Shown in pieces: positions 26,346 through 36,195 of a stretch of 62,822 nt of DNA (position 1 is the first letter of the stretch; every line of letters starts with the position of its first letter). Source of the DNA: Acaryochloris sp. IP29b_bin.176 (GTDB lineage: Bacteria > Cyanobacteriota > Cyanobacteriia > Thermosynechococcales > Thermosynechococcaceae); assembly GCA_028285315.1 (NCBI GenBank), contig JANQPU010000093.1, positions 1 through 62,822 on the forward strand, read 5' to 3'. The notes below the pieces were generated by a model, which was given only the letters and a program-made list of their open reading frames with translations, searched no databases and was not told where the DNA came from. The position numbers were made by a program, and so were the translations under genes.

Positions 26346-28274
26346 TTGATTCAGCTCTTGTTTGAAAAATTCAGAAAAATTATTGTGAGTTGGTGGGCCG
26401 ATTCCAACATTCAAACGCGGCTAATGGTCGCTGCGACCCTGGTAGTGTCCTTGCTCATGAGTGCCCTGACGTTTTGGGCAGTCAATAGCATTCAGCAAGA
26501 TGCTCGCCTGCAAGACAATCGGTTTGGCCGGGACTTAGGCTTACTCTTATCTTCCAATGTGGCTCCTTTGGTAGCGGATCACAATTATGGCGACTTGGCC
26601 AAACTATCGCGCGAGTTTTATAGCCGGACCTCTAGCATTCGCTACATGATCTACGCCGACGAGGAAGGCAGCATCTATTACGGCATCCCCTATTCCGAAA
26701 CTCAAGTCAATAGCTCATTGACCCTCAGGCGGTTGATGCAGCTCCCTGAGAATTTTAACCCCACTTCAGGATCGGTGATGGTACGGGAACATTCAACCCC
26801 AGATGGCGAAGTGACCGATGTTTTTGTGCCACTGTTGCAGGATGAGCAGTATCTGGGGGTGTTGGCCATTGGCATTAATCCCAACCCCGCAGTGGTCACT
26901 TCATCCCACTTAACTCGTGATGTCACGATTGCTGTCTTCATCACGATTTGGGTGATGGTGATCTTAGGGGCAGTATTTAACGCTCTGATCATCACCAATC
27001 CAATTAAAGAACTCGTCGTGGGCGTGAAAACGATTGCATCTGGTAACTTCAAGAAGCGAGTTGACCTCCCTTTTGGTGGGGAATTAGGGGAACTGATATT
27101 CAGCTTCAATGATATGGCTGAACGTCTTGAACGCTATCAAGAGCAAAATATTGAGGAATTGACCGCCCAGAAAGCCAAGCTGGAAACCCTGGTTTCGACC
27201 ATTGCTGACGGTGCCGTGTTATTGGATACGGACTTAGCCGTGATTCTAGCTAACCCCACGGCTCGACGGCTATTCAACTGGGATAGTGAGGTCGTCAGCC
27301 AGAACGTCCTAAACTACTTACCAGAACCCGTACAAATTGAGTTAACCCGTCCTTTATATCAAAGTGCCGCTGGGCAAGAGGGCAGTGAATTTCGGATTAC
27401 CCTCACTGGACCAACCCCCAGAACCGTACGCATCTTGCTGACCACTGTGCTCGATCAACAGCGAGAGAAAGTCAAAGGGATTGCGATGACGGTTCAGGAT
27501 ATTACTAGAGAAGTGGAACTCAACGAGGCCAAGAGTCAATTTATTAGTAATATCTCCCATGAATTGAGAACACCCTTATTCAATATCAAATCTTTTATTG
27601 AAACTCTCCATGACTATGGAGATGATCTGAGTGTAGAAGATCGCCAAGAGTTTTTGGATACCGCCAATCGTGAAACCGATCGGTTGACTCGCCTCGTCAA
27701 CGATGTACTAGATCTGTCCCGCTTGGAGTCTGGCAAACAATATCGCTTTGAAGCCGTTGATCTGCTCCAACCTGTAGAGCAGACCTTAAGAACTTATCAA
27801 CTCACGGCCCGTGATCAGGGGATTGAACTCAAGCATGACATTCAGGCGAACCTGCCGCCCATCTGGGGGAATTATGATTTGCTGCTGCAGGTGTTAACCA
27901 ACTTAATTGGGAATGCCCTGAAATTTACCCTCAAAGGTGGGAAAGTTATGATTCGAGCTTACCCAATAGACGACCACAAACGTCAAATTCGGGTAGAGGT
28001 TGCCGATACGGGGATTGGGATTGAACCCGATGATCAAGCGGCTATCTTTGATCGATTCTACCGGGTAGAAAATCGGGTCCATACCTTGGAAGGAACGGGA
28101 TTAGGGCTTTCCATTGTCAGGAATATTCTGGACAAACACCATGCAAGTATCAATCTGATCAGTGAGTCTGGAGTGGGTACGACGTTTTGGTTTGACCTCA
28201 ACATTTATCGTGAAGACTTAGCCAAGCGGGCCGCAGATACAGCAGACTCTCTGGAAATGCCTGCACAGGCTTAG
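26346..28274 (+). CDS. nblS: Sensor histidine kinase of the NblS/Hik33 type
   Basis: NblS/Hik33 is a conserved cyanobacterial kinase that responds to high light, nutrient and cold stress and signals through RpaB. The 642-residue protein has TM1 (about 25-47), an extracytoplasmic sensory region, TM2 (about 195-218), HAMP (about 218-270), a PAS domain (about 280-390), HisKA with H405 in 'SHELRTPLFNIKSF', and HATPase with 'NLIGNALKFT', 'DTGIGI' and 'GTGLGLSIV'. The start is TTG 26346. Length and domain order match the family. It is convergent with a phycobilin lyase gene 6 bp away, consistent with a link to phycobilisome control. Confidence 0.85.
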   Translation: MIQLLFEKFRKIIVSWWADSNIQTRLMVAATLVVSLLMSALTFWAVNSIQQDARLQDNRFGRDLGLLLSSNVAPLVADHNYGDLAKLSREFYSRTSSIRYMIYADEEGSIYYGIPYSETQVNSSLTLRRLMQLPENFNPTSGSVMVREHSTPDGEVTDVFVPLLQDEQYLGVLAIGINPNPAVVTSSHLTRDVTIAVFITIWVMVILGAVFNALIITNPIKELVVGVKTIASGNFKKRVDLPFGGELGELIFSFNDMAERLERYQEQNIEELTAQKAKLETLVSTIADGAVLLDTDLAVILANPTARRLFNWDSEVVSQNVLNYLPEPVQIELTRPLYQSAAGQEGSEFRITLTGPTPRTVRILLTTVLDQQREKVKGIAMTVQDITREVELNEAKSQFISNISHELRTPLFNIKSFIETLHDYGDDLSVEDRQEFLDTANRETDRLTRLVNDVLDLSRLESGKQYRFEAVDLLQPVEQTLRTYQLTARDQGIELKHDIQANLPPIWGNYDLLLQVLTNLIGNALKFTLKGGKVMIRAYPIDDHKRQIRVEVADTGIGIEPDDQAAIFDRFYRVENRVHTLEGTGLGLSIVRNILDKHHASINLISESGVGTTFWFDLNIYREDLAKRAADTADSLEMPAQA

Positions 28275-28280
28275 CCGTAT

Positions 28281-28904
28281 TTACCAACCTAACCAGGAAT
28301 GAGAGGAATGAGTAGGCATTAAATCAGGCTGTTCACTGGTATTTACGGTTGCTAACGTGGATTCATTCGACGGCTGGTCACTGACTAACTTTGACTCTGC
28401 ACAAAAAGACGTGGTATTAAAACCGCCAAAGCTTTTCACTGTGGTGGTCCGTAGCCGTAAGTTCGGATTTGCGAACCAAAACCGTTCTTGAGAACTCATG
28501 GTTTCATATTCAGTGGTTAAGACTAAGCCGCTTTGGGCATCCATCTGATATTGACTCACAACAGGAATACTCTCTGCATAACCACGTTCTCGTAGCAACT
28601 GGCCTGAGCTGGCATTGCCTGCCTGCGGAACCAAGACCAACACCGTTGACCCGCGATGGGGGGTGTCGTCATCCTGATCCCAAGCCATCGCCCCCTGCCA
28701 TTGGACAAAACAACCCCCAATGGCAAGTTGGGGTTGAACATGATGTAGCTGGCAGATTTCAATGACTTTCGAGTCTTCAGGAGCTAAGACCTGAACCTGG
28801 ATTTCCGTATTCCCTGACTCAGACCGTCGCAGGAGTAAATGGTGGGTAATGCGATGTGATCGCCATAAGCCTTCACTTAATTGAAAGAATTCTAGGGCAT
28901 TCAT
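28281..28904 (-). CDS. cpcS: CpcS/CpeS-type phycobiliprotein lyase
   Basis: This lyase family attaches phycocyanobilin to a Cys of phycobiliproteins. From ATG 28904 ('MNALEFFQLSEGLWRSHR') the product is 207 residues. The beta-barrel family signature is clear: 'FFQLSEGLW', 'GGCFVQWQGAMAWDQ', 'LLRERGYAE', 'ERFWFANPNLRLRTTTV' and 'FGGFNTTSF'. The longer frame (to 28943) adds residues not seen in the family. It is soluble and cytoplasmic. Its 3' end is 6 bp from nblS, on the opposite strand. The exact chromophore site and subgroup (CpcS-I, -III or CpcU) cannot be decided by eye. Confidence 0.85.
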   Translation of the reverse strand: MNALEFFQLSEGLWRSHRITHHLLLRRSESGNTEIQVQVLAPEDSKVIEICQLHHVQPQLAIGGCFVQWQGAMAWDQDDDTPHRGSTVLVLVPQAGNASSGQLLRERGYAESIPVVSQYQMDAQSGLVLTTEYETMSSQERFWFANPNLRLRTTTVKSFGGFNTTSFCAESKLVSDQPSNESTLATVNTSEQPDLMPTHSSHSWLGW

Positions 28905-28960
28905 AATGGTGCTTGCTGGAACAGGGTTGAGGTGGATGTCCAATCAGTCAAGAATTTGAG

Positions 28961-31273
28961 TTATTCCTCTTCCCCTTCATTGGGGCTGTCATCCTCATCG
29001 TTTCCATTATTCACCTTGATGGGAGGTTCGGTGACCTCGTCTTCGGGGGCCTCACTACCGCCACCGACCACAATTAAGTCAATTTGTTGGCGATAGTAAT
29101 CTACGCTCTTCACTTCAACATCAACGCGATCGCCCAAGCGATACTGACAGCGATTCTTGCGACCGACTAACGTCTGTTGACGAGACCGATATTCATACCA
29201 ATCGTCTTTGAGGGAGCTGACATGAACCAATCCCTCGACCATCAAGGTTTCGATACGGACAAAGAACCCGTAGGACTGAATCCCAGTGATAATCCCTTGT
29301 AAAACTTCCCCCGTATGGGTTTGCATTTGCTTGGTCTTTTGCAAGCCCGTAAGGTCTTGGCACGCTTGCCGAGCCAGTTCGGATTGCTCATTCAAGTGTG
29401 GGATAGCATTCGTGATCAAGGCTTCTAAGTGTCGCTGTGTTTCGGGCGGTAAGACATTCCAGCTAATCTGCCCGTGACAAGAACTATGATTTAAGTCGAC
29501 TCGTTCCTTGGCCCGAGAAGTCCGCCGATCACGCCCTTCAGTCAAAACAGCATGCAAAATGTGTTGGTTGAGCAAATCACTATATCGATTCAGAGGAGAC
29601 GTGAAGTGCCCATAATTATGAACCAGCGCCAAACCAAAATGGGGGCCTGAGACAGCACTATACTGCACTGGCTTTAAGGTTGTTTGGAGCAGCTCAAAGA
29701 GAATGGCAGACATTTCTGAAGATTGAAAGGTCTGGCTAAAGGTCTGGAAATCCTGGGGTTGAACCGTATCTTCCTGCTGCAAACTCAAAGATAGTTGGAT
29801 ATTGTCAGCAAGTTTGAGGAGATCTTGGAGATCTTGAGCTTCTGGTGGGGCTTGGATTTGATAGACTCCGGGAACGGCTAACGCTTGGAGATGAGACAGA
29901 ACAAGTTGATTGGCGAGGATTAAGAGATCAGCCACGAGGCTGTGGGTCTTGGTTGGTGGCGGTAGAATAACTGCACCTAAATCTCCTTCGTCACCGATGA
30001 TTTGGGGGGGAGAGGCTGACAAATACAAGTCAAACCCTCCCCGCTCATAACGCTGCTTTTGTAGGATCTCGCTCACCGTCTGAAACAGCCCAATAGCCTC
30101 GACCAGGGATTGATCTTGAGTGCTTTCTCCTTCCAGGATGTCCTGCACTTGCTCGTAGGCCAAGTGCTGATCGACATGAATGACGGAAGGCTGGATTTCA
30201 AATTCTAGGATTTCACCCTCAGCATTGAGGGTAGCCAACACAGAAAAGGTCAGGTGATCCTTGCCAGCGGTGAGGGCACCAATGCGCTCAATACAAGTCT
30301 CTGGGAAGAGGGGGAGAACGGTGTCACCTAGGAATATGGAGGCACTGCGTTGACTGGCCTGTCGTTCGATGGGAGAGTCGGTATCGAGATAGTAGACTAA
30401 GTCGGTGACATGAACGCCAACCCGCCATTTGTTGCCTTTGAGTTTTTCGACGGAAAAAGCATGGTCAAGTTGGGTGGAATGGGGAGTGTGATCGCGAATC
30501 GTAAACGTGGGTATCTTTTGCAAGGTCACTCGTTTCTTTTGATCGGCTTTTCGCAGCTTCTTCGGCAGGGCCTCTGCTGCTTCTAGTACGTCCTCAGGAA
30601 AGGATCGGGGTAAATCGTACTTACAAAACACTAGTTCAGTGTCAGCTGCAGATTGAGCATCGCTGCCTAACACTTGGGTAACCCGGCCGAGGGGTGACAG
30701 TTGTCCCAATGGATAGCGGACAATCTCAACATGCACGAGCTGATCAATGGCTGCTTCTAAGTCTGGTCCATCTGCTTCTTGCTGGAGGACTAGTTCAAAC
30801 AAGAGTCGATCGTCGAGCGGAACGGCTCGATATTCCCCAGCTTCCGTTTTTTTGACTCTGGCAATCACGGAAGGGTTGGATCGTTCCAGGATCAACCGCA
30901 CTTCGCCTTCTGGGCTGCGGCGACGTCGCCCTTCTTTGGTGACTTTAACGAGGACGCGATCACCATTCCAGGCAGTATTCAGTTGGCTTTCTCGAATATA
31001 AATATCTTCTGTATCATCTTGATCTTGAATGGCAAAGCAGAACCCTTTACTGGAACAACGGAGTTTACCTTCAACAACCCCCTCTTCTGGCAGACGTTTA
31101 TACTTCCCCCGTTCTTTGGAGAGGATACCGACTTTCTCAAGGGCTTCTAAGGTGATTTGAAGTTGTCGAACACTATCAGATTCCTGACAATCTAATTTTT
31201 TTTCTAAAGCTTTTGGAGCGAGTAATTTATCATCTGCAAAGTTGTTCAGCAGAGTACTAATCGAAAATTCCAT
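28961..31273 (-). CDS. rnr: RNase R/RNase II-family protein with altered catalytic motif
   Basis: The 770-residue protein has cold-shock-like N-terminal domains ('GKLRCSSKGFCFAIQ'), an RNB domain (about 270-600) and a C-terminal S1 domain (GIITGIQSYGFFVRI). The family is a processive 3'-5' exoribonuclease. The catalytic block usually reads D-x5-D-F-D-D-A; here it reads D-HTPHSTQ-L-D-H-A, so at least two metal-binding aspartates look replaced (by Q and H). The later 'SPLNRYSDLLNQHIL' also differs from the usual R-R-Y-x-D-L. It could be a divergent or inactive RNA-binding member. The C terminus is acidic. Confidence 0.85.
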   Translation of the reverse strand: MEFSISTLLNNFADDKLLAPKALEKKLDCQESDSVRQLQITLEALEKVGILSKERGKYKRLPEEGVVEGKLRCSSKGFCFAIQDQDDTEDIYIRESQLNTAWNGDRVLVKVTKEGRRRRSPEGEVRLILERSNPSVIARVKKTEAGEYRAVPLDDRLLFELVLQQEADGPDLEAAIDQLVHVEIVRYPLGQLSPLGRVTQVLGSDAQSAADTELVFCKYDLPRSFPEDVLEAAEALPKKLRKADQKKRVTLQKIPTFTIRDHTPHSTQLDHAFSVEKLKGNKWRVGVHVTDLVYYLDTDSPIERQASQRSASIFLGDTVLPLFPETCIERIGALTAGKDHLTFSVLATLNAEGEILEFEIQPSVIHVDQHLAYEQVQDILEGESTQDQSLVEAIGLFQTVSEILQKQRYERGGFDLYLSASPPQIIGDEGDLGAVILPPPTKTHSLVADLLILANQLVLSHLQALAVPGVYQIQAPPEAQDLQDLLKLADNIQLSLSLQQEDTVQPQDFQTFSQTFQSSEMSAILFELLQTTLKPVQYSAVSGPHFGLALVHNYGHFTSPLNRYSDLLNQHILHAVLTEGRDRRTSRAKERVDLNHSSCHGQISWNVLPPETQRHLEALITNAIPHLNEQSELARQACQDLTGLQKTKQMQTHTGEVLQGIITGIQSYGFFVRIETLMVEGLVHVSSLKDDWYEYRSRQQTLVGRKNRCQYRLGDRVDVEVKSVDYYRQQIDLIVVGGGSEAPEDEVTEPPIKVNNGNDEDDSPNEGEEE

Positions 31274-31750
31274 GCAACTTGTAGTCCTTCATTGTGGCTA
31301 GGGCCCAGCTTTCACTCAGTGCCAATCTCTTTATCGTTCTAGCCATGTTACCAAGGGCATCTGTTCCCTCGGAGTGAATAGCTGGAGAAGATTTAGCATA
31401 AGCAAAATCGCTTAGGCTACTCATGCCCATGCCCATCACCATCTCAGCTCACGGCCCCTTAAGCAATGGTCTAGCAAACCTAAATGGGCAGAGAATGCTA
31501 ACTAGAAACGGATCAAGTTTTGTAATGATGACCCATTTTTTGCGATCGCAGCATTGATTCTGAGACGTTAATGGAACTGCAACAGTACAGTTAGAGCATT
31601 GAGTGCTTGAGTGTGACAACCTGAAGCGCCCTATGAACATTGTATGCTCTCTTGATCGTTCCTCACAGTGGAGCAACTGTCAAACAAAAACTGCTCATTA
31701 TCGACTGATTCCAGCATTCAAGTTGGTCAAATGTGGATCATCGCAGCCGA
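31274..31750. other. Intergenic region
   Basis: No convincing gene; a HIP1 site is near 31543. The minus-strand genes rnr and phoU lie on its two sides, so it should carry the rnr promoter and the end of phoU's transcript. Several short open frames here look like chance. Confidence 0.4.
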
Positions 31751-32422
31751 TTAACGCTGTCCCGTCACCACAAAAGCTACCCTCTGCCCAATGTTAGTGG
31801 CATGATCTGCCATCCGCTCCAAGGAGCGAATCACCAACATAGATAGCAGCAAAGGCTCCGTGGGACCAGAAACAGATTGGCTGGCTAGTACGCCATACAG
31901 ATGGTCATAGCAATCATCAACCGCATCATCTTCGACTTTGACCTGTAACCCTGCCTCTGCATCGAGTTGGGTTAATGCCGATAAACTGAGGGACAACATA
32001 CTTTGGCAAAGTTCTGACATATGTTCGATCTCTGGCATGTAAGCAGCCACTGGATAAGGAAATAGCTTAACCGCAACTTCACCAATATCTTCTGAATAAT
32101 CTCCGATCCGCTCTAAATCACGAATGAGCTGCATGAGGGCACCAATTAACCTTAAGTCACTGGCCACGGGGGACTGCAAGGCAATCAGTTGCAGACACTG
32201 CACTTCAATTTGCTTATAAAGCCGATCAATTTCCTTATCTTGTTTGGCAAGCGTATCTACCACCGATAAATCGCGACTGAAGAGGGCCGTGTGAGCAAAA
32301 CGACAGGATTGCTCAACTAAAGCTCCCATCCGTAAGACATCCCCTTGGATAGTTTGCACTTGTCGCTCAAACTGGCTGCGAATAGGTTTAGTCACGCTGG
32401 GTAAGGTAGATTGAATTAACAT
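31751..32422 (-). CDS. phoU: PhoU family phosphate-regulation protein
   Basis: PhoU is a dimeric three-helix-bundle protein that links the Pst transporter with the phosphate two-component system. The 223-residue protein has the two PhoU domains with the metal-binding-like pattern ('EIDRLYKQIEVQCL', 'LRLIGALMQLIRDLERIGDYSEDI', 'RSLERMADHATNIG'), repeated as E/D-x-x-x-D in each half. Length is standard. No pst genes are nearby, so it acts in trans. The start is ATG 32422 on the minus strand. Confidence 0.92.
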   Translation of the reverse strand: MLIQSTLPSVTKPIRSQFERQVQTIQGDVLRMGALVEQSCRFAHTALFSRDLSVVDTLAKQDKEIDRLYKQIEVQCLQLIALQSPVASDLRLIGALMQLIRDLERIGDYSEDIGEVAVKLFPYPVAAYMPEIEHMSELCQSMLSLSLSALTQLDAEAGLQVKVEDDAVDDCYDHLYGVLASQSVSGPTEPLLLSMLVIRSLERMADHATNIGQRVAFVVTGQR

Positions 32423-32886
32423 TTCTTTATTATTTACTGATTCAAAATTTTTTATGTTGTCTTGTGACTTATATTCACGGACTTAAGTTACCCAATCATG
32501 CCAAATCAACATCCATAAAAGACAACAACATGGAAATAGAAAAAATCGGCCCTTACAAACCACTGCTTGTTGCGATCAAAGTATGGGATCTGAATAGTTT
32601 TCTTTACCCAAGTTAGGTAGCCTGAGCGGTTTTCTCTACCCAAGTTAGAGTCACTATGGCAACCCCATATACAAACCATCCCATCTAGAAAGAGATAGGC
32701 TGATGGCCAACGGATCACCTAAGATTAGAGTCTAAGCAAAATCTGAGCGTTTACTGAGTTGTTCAAAGCACACTTTAAACTCAATGCTATTCAGCATAGC
32801 TTGCCAAAGCATATTGATGAGACTAAGTTTTGCGGACATACTAACGTTAAGCTCATTCAATCGAGATGATTGCTGGGAGGCAGTTT
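32423..32886. other. Intergenic region
   Basis: Divergent promoters for phoU and the gene at 32887 must lie here. No pho box (CTTAACCT-like triple repeat) was recognised. No gene, tRNA or strong hairpin was seen. Confidence 0.4.
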
Positions 32887-33582
32887 ATGTACTCGCAGTT
32901 CCGGTCTCAATATCCCATGGGGAGTCTCACCTCTGAGTTACTGAAGGCCGAGCCAGACCATTATGTTGTTCGCGCACTCATTCAAGTGGGGGAAACCACT
33001 TTAGCGACTGGATTATCAGCGGCTTCTACGGTTGAGGAAGCGGAAGATCATGCTCGTGCTCGTGCCTTAGTTGTTTTGGGCATAGAGGCTGCTACCTTTG
33101 AAACTCAGGCTCACTTAATGGGCGACAAGGATCCAGCTCGACTTCAACCTGCATCTTTATCAGAAGATTTACAAGCAATTGCCAACCGAGCCCTCGATGC
33201 TGCACCTGAGTGGGACGATACCGATCCCAGTTTGCACATGTCGGAAATGTCAGTACCAGAGTTTGTAGAGGAAGAGACTCCTCCACGACGATCCACAAAT
33301 GGAAACCGTCGGAGTAAAACGAAACCCACGACTCAAAAACGCAAGCCCGCTCAGCCCTCTTCATCCGATCTGTCTGCCCTAAACTCGCCAATGGATCTGT
33401 CAGATATCATTGCTCAAACCGATGTGGAGTTGAAGCGTTTAGGGTGGACGAGCACCCAAGGGCGACGACATTTGCAACAAGCCTACAATAAGCGCTCTCG
33501 CCAACATCTGACGGATCAGGAATTGCTGGAATTCCTAGATTTTTTACAATCTCAAGCCAATGTAGATGAAGCGCCCTTTTAA
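32887..33582 (+). CDS. Hypothetical cyanobacterial protein
   Basis: From ATG 32887, after a GGGAGG box, the product is 231 residues. The N-terminal 75 residues look like a small folded domain ('YVVRALIQVGETTLATGLSA', 'AEDHARARALVVLG') resembling a dsRBD-like fold. A Pro/Ser/Lys-rich linker (about 130-165) and a C-terminal helical part ('LGWTSTQGRRHLQQAYNKRS') follow; this tail looks like the DNA-binding-module style seen in replication proteins. No family name can be given. It is predicted to be soluble. Confidence 0.65.
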   Translation: MYSQFRSQYPMGSLTSELLKAEPDHYVVRALIQVGETTLATGLSAASTVEEAEDHARARALVVLGIEAATFETQAHLMGDKDPARLQPASLSEDLQAIANRALDAAPEWDDTDPSLHMSEMSVPEFVEEETPPRRSTNGNRRSKTKPTTQKRKPAQPSSSDLSALNSPMDLSDIIAQTDVELKRLGWTSTQGRRHLQQAYNKRSRQHLTDQELLEFLDFLQSQANVDEAPF

Positions 33583-33792
33583 CAAGAAATGTTAAGTTTT
33601 TAAATCGGATTCCCAACTTTTCCCCCTGGAGTTAGAAAAGAATCTGAAAGTTGTGTGCAAGAGTAAATTAAGCATACTAGGGTGTAAGAGTGAATCTTTA
33701 TTGTTAGATTCTAAGAGAGCGTTACTTAACGTTCCCGATATAACCCAGAATGTGAGTCGGCAAACGAGTTTAGGGCAATGGAAGAAAAACGC

Positions 33793-34407
33793 ATGAGCGA
33801 GCAAAACCCTTATGAAATCCTGAAAGTTGCTGAAAATGCCTCTTTCGAAGATATCCAAAATGCCCGAGACCGCATAATTGCACAGAATCAAGAAGATGAG
33901 AAATGCCGACAAGTGGTAGAAGCAGCTTATGACTCTGTGTTGATGGATCGCTTGCGCAAGCGTCAAGAGGGCAAAATTAAGGTCCCAGAAGGGATTCGAT
34001 TTGCAGAGCGTTTGGCAGAGAAAAAGCCCTCTAAGCTCAGCATGCCCCAGCTCAACCCCTCTCCCAACTGGCTACAGCAAGCGCTTGATCAGCCGGATAT
34101 GCAAGAAGTGACAATTGTCGGGGCTTGCTATACTGCCTTAGCTGGGTTTGCACTCTTTTCTCAGTCTGTTGATACACTAGCGTTTCTGTTAGCGCTGGGT
34201 GTAGGTTTCAGTCTGTACTGGTTGAATCGCAAGGAACAAAAACTAGGACGAGCTTTATTGTTAACCTTGGCCGCGTTAGCAACGGGTGCGCTCATCGGCT
34301 CGGCGCTATTACAGACAGGCTTGCAAACAGACCCTGTCCAACCCCAAGCCATTCTGAGTTGTGTAATGTTCGTAATGTTGTGGTTGGTTGATAGCTTTTT
34401 GCGGTAA
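33793..34407 (+). CDS. CPP1-like J-domain membrane protein
   Basis: From ATG 33793 ('MSEQNPYEILKVAENASFE') the product is 204 residues. The N terminus resembles a J-domain without the HPD tripeptide; a basic linker and four hydrophobic helices (about 105-200) follow, the architecture of the CPP1 family. In plants CPP1 is a chaperone-like protein that stabilises protochlorophyllide oxidoreductase in plastids. A related role in chlorophyll synthesis is an inference here. ATG 33778 in the same frame is another possible start. Confidence 0.8.
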   Translation: MSEQNPYEILKVAENASFEDIQNARDRIIAQNQEDEKCRQVVEAAYDSVLMDRLRKRQEGKIKVPEGIRFAERLAEKKPSKLSMPQLNPSPNWLQQALDQPDMQEVTIVGACYTALAGFALFSQSVDTLAFLLALGVGFSLYWLNRKEQKLGRALLLTLAALATGALIGSALLQTGLQTDPVQPQAILSCVMFVMLWLVDSFLR

Positions 34408-34532
34408 AGATAGCTTGCCTGCGTAAAGATTGTGGTCCAGTGCGTCTGACTGTGTCGGCAATGTGTCACCACAGTTGCATGGCCTGTCCTACACAGCAAT
34501 ACCTGAGCGGCAATTAAGCATTCAAGAATAGC

Positions 34533-35045
34533 CTACGGTTGCTCCAGGCTGACAATGCTGCCATCGGGGAAAATGGTTTCGTCTAAAATGGCTTCTTCTA
34601 GAGCCTCAGATTTAATTTGAGCCCCTGACAAATCCGCTCCAGTCAGATCGGCTTCTCGCAAATCCGCTTCTGTCAAATCGGCTTCCCGTAAATTGGCACC
34701 GCGCAAGACCGCTTGGAAGAGAACGGCGCGTTTGAGATTGGCCCCTCTGAGGTCAGCACCCGAAAAATTAGAGCCAGTCAATAAGGTATCGCTCAGATCC
34801 GCGTCCTTAAAATTGGCTCCTGTTAAATCTCCAGCAATGAGCCCAGCTGCCTTTAAATTGGCTTGGCAAAACGATGTGCCAATAAAAGTGGCCCCATGCA
34901 GAATAGTGTTGCTCAAATTGGCGTTAGCAAAAGAGGCATGGGTTAACTCTTGTAGGCTGAGATTGCAAGCCTCTAGATCTAAATTATTGAAGGAACGGTG
35001 GCCTTCAGCATATCGCTGTAAAATGTCGAGATTAGAGACAGTCAT
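34533..35045 (-). CDS. Cytoplasmic pentapeptide-repeat protein
   Basis: The 170-residue protein is made almost entirely of A(D/N)LxX repeats from about residue 25 to 152 ('ANLREADLTEADLREADL'), predicting a quadrilateral beta-helix. There is no signal peptide, unlike the pentapeptide protein at 7032. Both ends have short non-repeat caps. Functions of this fold range from DNA-gyrase mimicry to scaffolding; nothing in the context decides. It is convergent with the CPP1-like gene. Confidence 0.8.
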   Translation of the reverse strand: MTVSNLDILQRYAEGHRSFNNLDLEACNLSLQELTHASFANANLSNTILHGATFIGTSFCQANLKAAGLIAGDLTGANFKDADLSDTLLTGSNFSGADLRGANLKRAVLFQAVLRGANLREADLTEADLREADLTGADLSGAQIKSEALEEAILDETIFPDGSIVSLEQP

Positions 35046-35200
35046 ACTTGATTCAGTCGCTCAGACGTTTCTACATTGTCAGCATGCCCATTTTGTTCTG
35101 GGGAGAGTCAGCCTTGGTGGAATTGATGATTGATCCGCTGAGGCGATCGCATCATAAAGTCTATCCTTCTTACTCCAGACCGATCTGAGATGAGGGAGAT

Positions 35201-35428
35201 TCAGTCTGAGCTACTAACGCTTTCGCCCGTCAGTTGGGCATAGGCGATATGAGTACTCTGTACCTGGTACCAATTCAGAAAGAGGCGAGCGAGTCCCAAG
35301 GCAATCTGTGAGCGATGGTGGTTGATCAAAAAGCGAAGTAGCGGCGATAGCGTTTGTTCATTCAACCTGCCATTTGCAGTGAGAAGCCCCCAGAGTAAAC
35401 GATGCCAGATGGTCATTTGAATCATCAT
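35201..35428 (-). CDS. Small hypothetical protein
   Basis: The 75-residue product is helical ('MMIQMTIWHRLLWGLL', 'LSPLLRFLINHHRSQIALGLARLFLNWYQ') with no recognised domain. It begins 6 bp after the end of the glycosyltransferase gene on the same strand, which supports a real coupled gene. It contains several His and Trp residues. No function is proposed. Confidence 0.45.
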   Translation of the reverse strand: MMIQMTIWHRLLWGLLTANGRLNEQTLSPLLRFLINHHRSQIALGLARLFLNWYQVQSTHIAYAQLTGESVSSSD

Positions 35429-35434
35429 TTTTAC

Positions 35435-36142
35435 CTATATTGTGTGGTGTTTGAGGTAGAACTTGGCCCCCATCCGACCCCGCTGTTGTTCCTGTTTAAT
35501 TAATTGAGGCAGGTGATCAAGGGTAAATGGTGGATGCCAGTGATAGCCGATTGCTGCGGGTGCTTTGATCAGCTTGAGACCAAGCTTGCGGAGCCGTACG
35601 CCTAACTCTAAATCTTCCCAACCATATTGCTGAAAACTGGGGTCAAAGCCTCCGGTAATCTCTAGCCAATGGCGGGCAATGGCGACATTCCCAGTGGCAA
35701 AATAGGCAGCTGAATAATCTGAGGGTTTATAGGGTTCAGAGGTTGGATCCACGAAGTTATGGGTTTGAATGACGCGGCCATAGGTGAACAGTCGATCATG
35801 CCTCAGCCTTTGTTGGGCTTGCTCTAGCGCTTGGGCATGGGCTTGTAAAAAGTGCTCTGTGACGACTAAATCGCTATCAATGAAAATGATGGTATCGCCT
35901 TGGGCCATTTGTAGACCAAGATTACGGGCTGCTGCTGGACCTTGATGGGATTGGCAAGCATATCGAAGATCAGGGAAGGGTCGATCTTGTAACCAAGGGA
36001 CGGTATTGTCTGTAGAGCTGTCATCAGCCACAATCACTTCATAGGTATGTGGGGAGGTCAAGTGTTGATGGGATAGGGCTACCAAGCATTTTTGTAAAAT
36101 GGGCAGCCGATTATAGGTTGGAATGACAATGCTAAAAAACAA
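35435..36142 (-). CDS. Family 2 glycosyltransferase
   Basis: The 235-residue protein is a GT-A fold transferase of the GT2 group: 'FSIVIPTYNRLPILQKCL', then 'VIVADDSSTDNT', the metal-binding 'FIDSDLVV' (DxD) and 'GGFDPSFQQYGWEDLELGVRLRKLG'. The final 'GYHWHPPF' fits the nucleotide-sugar acceptor end. It lacks membrane helices. The substrate is unknown; it might work in extracellular polysaccharide or cell-wall synthesis. Immediately downstream is a small gene at 35428. Confidence 0.88.
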   Translation of the reverse strand: MFFSIVIPTYNRLPILQKCLVALSHQHLTSPHTYEVIVADDSSTDNTVPWLQDRPFPDLRYACQSHQGPAAARNLGLQMAQGDTIIFIDSDLVVTEHFLQAHAQALEQAQQRLRHDRLFTYGRVIQTHNFVDPTSEPYKPSDYSAAYFATGNVAIARHWLEITGGFDPSFQQYGWEDLELGVRLRKLGLKLIKAPAAIGYHWHPPFTLDHLPQLIKQEQQRGRMGAKFYLKHHTI

Positions 36143-36195
36143 GCTGTGACTCTCTGGGCTACTGGTGTTTAAGATAGCTTGCGAGAAGAGGCAGA

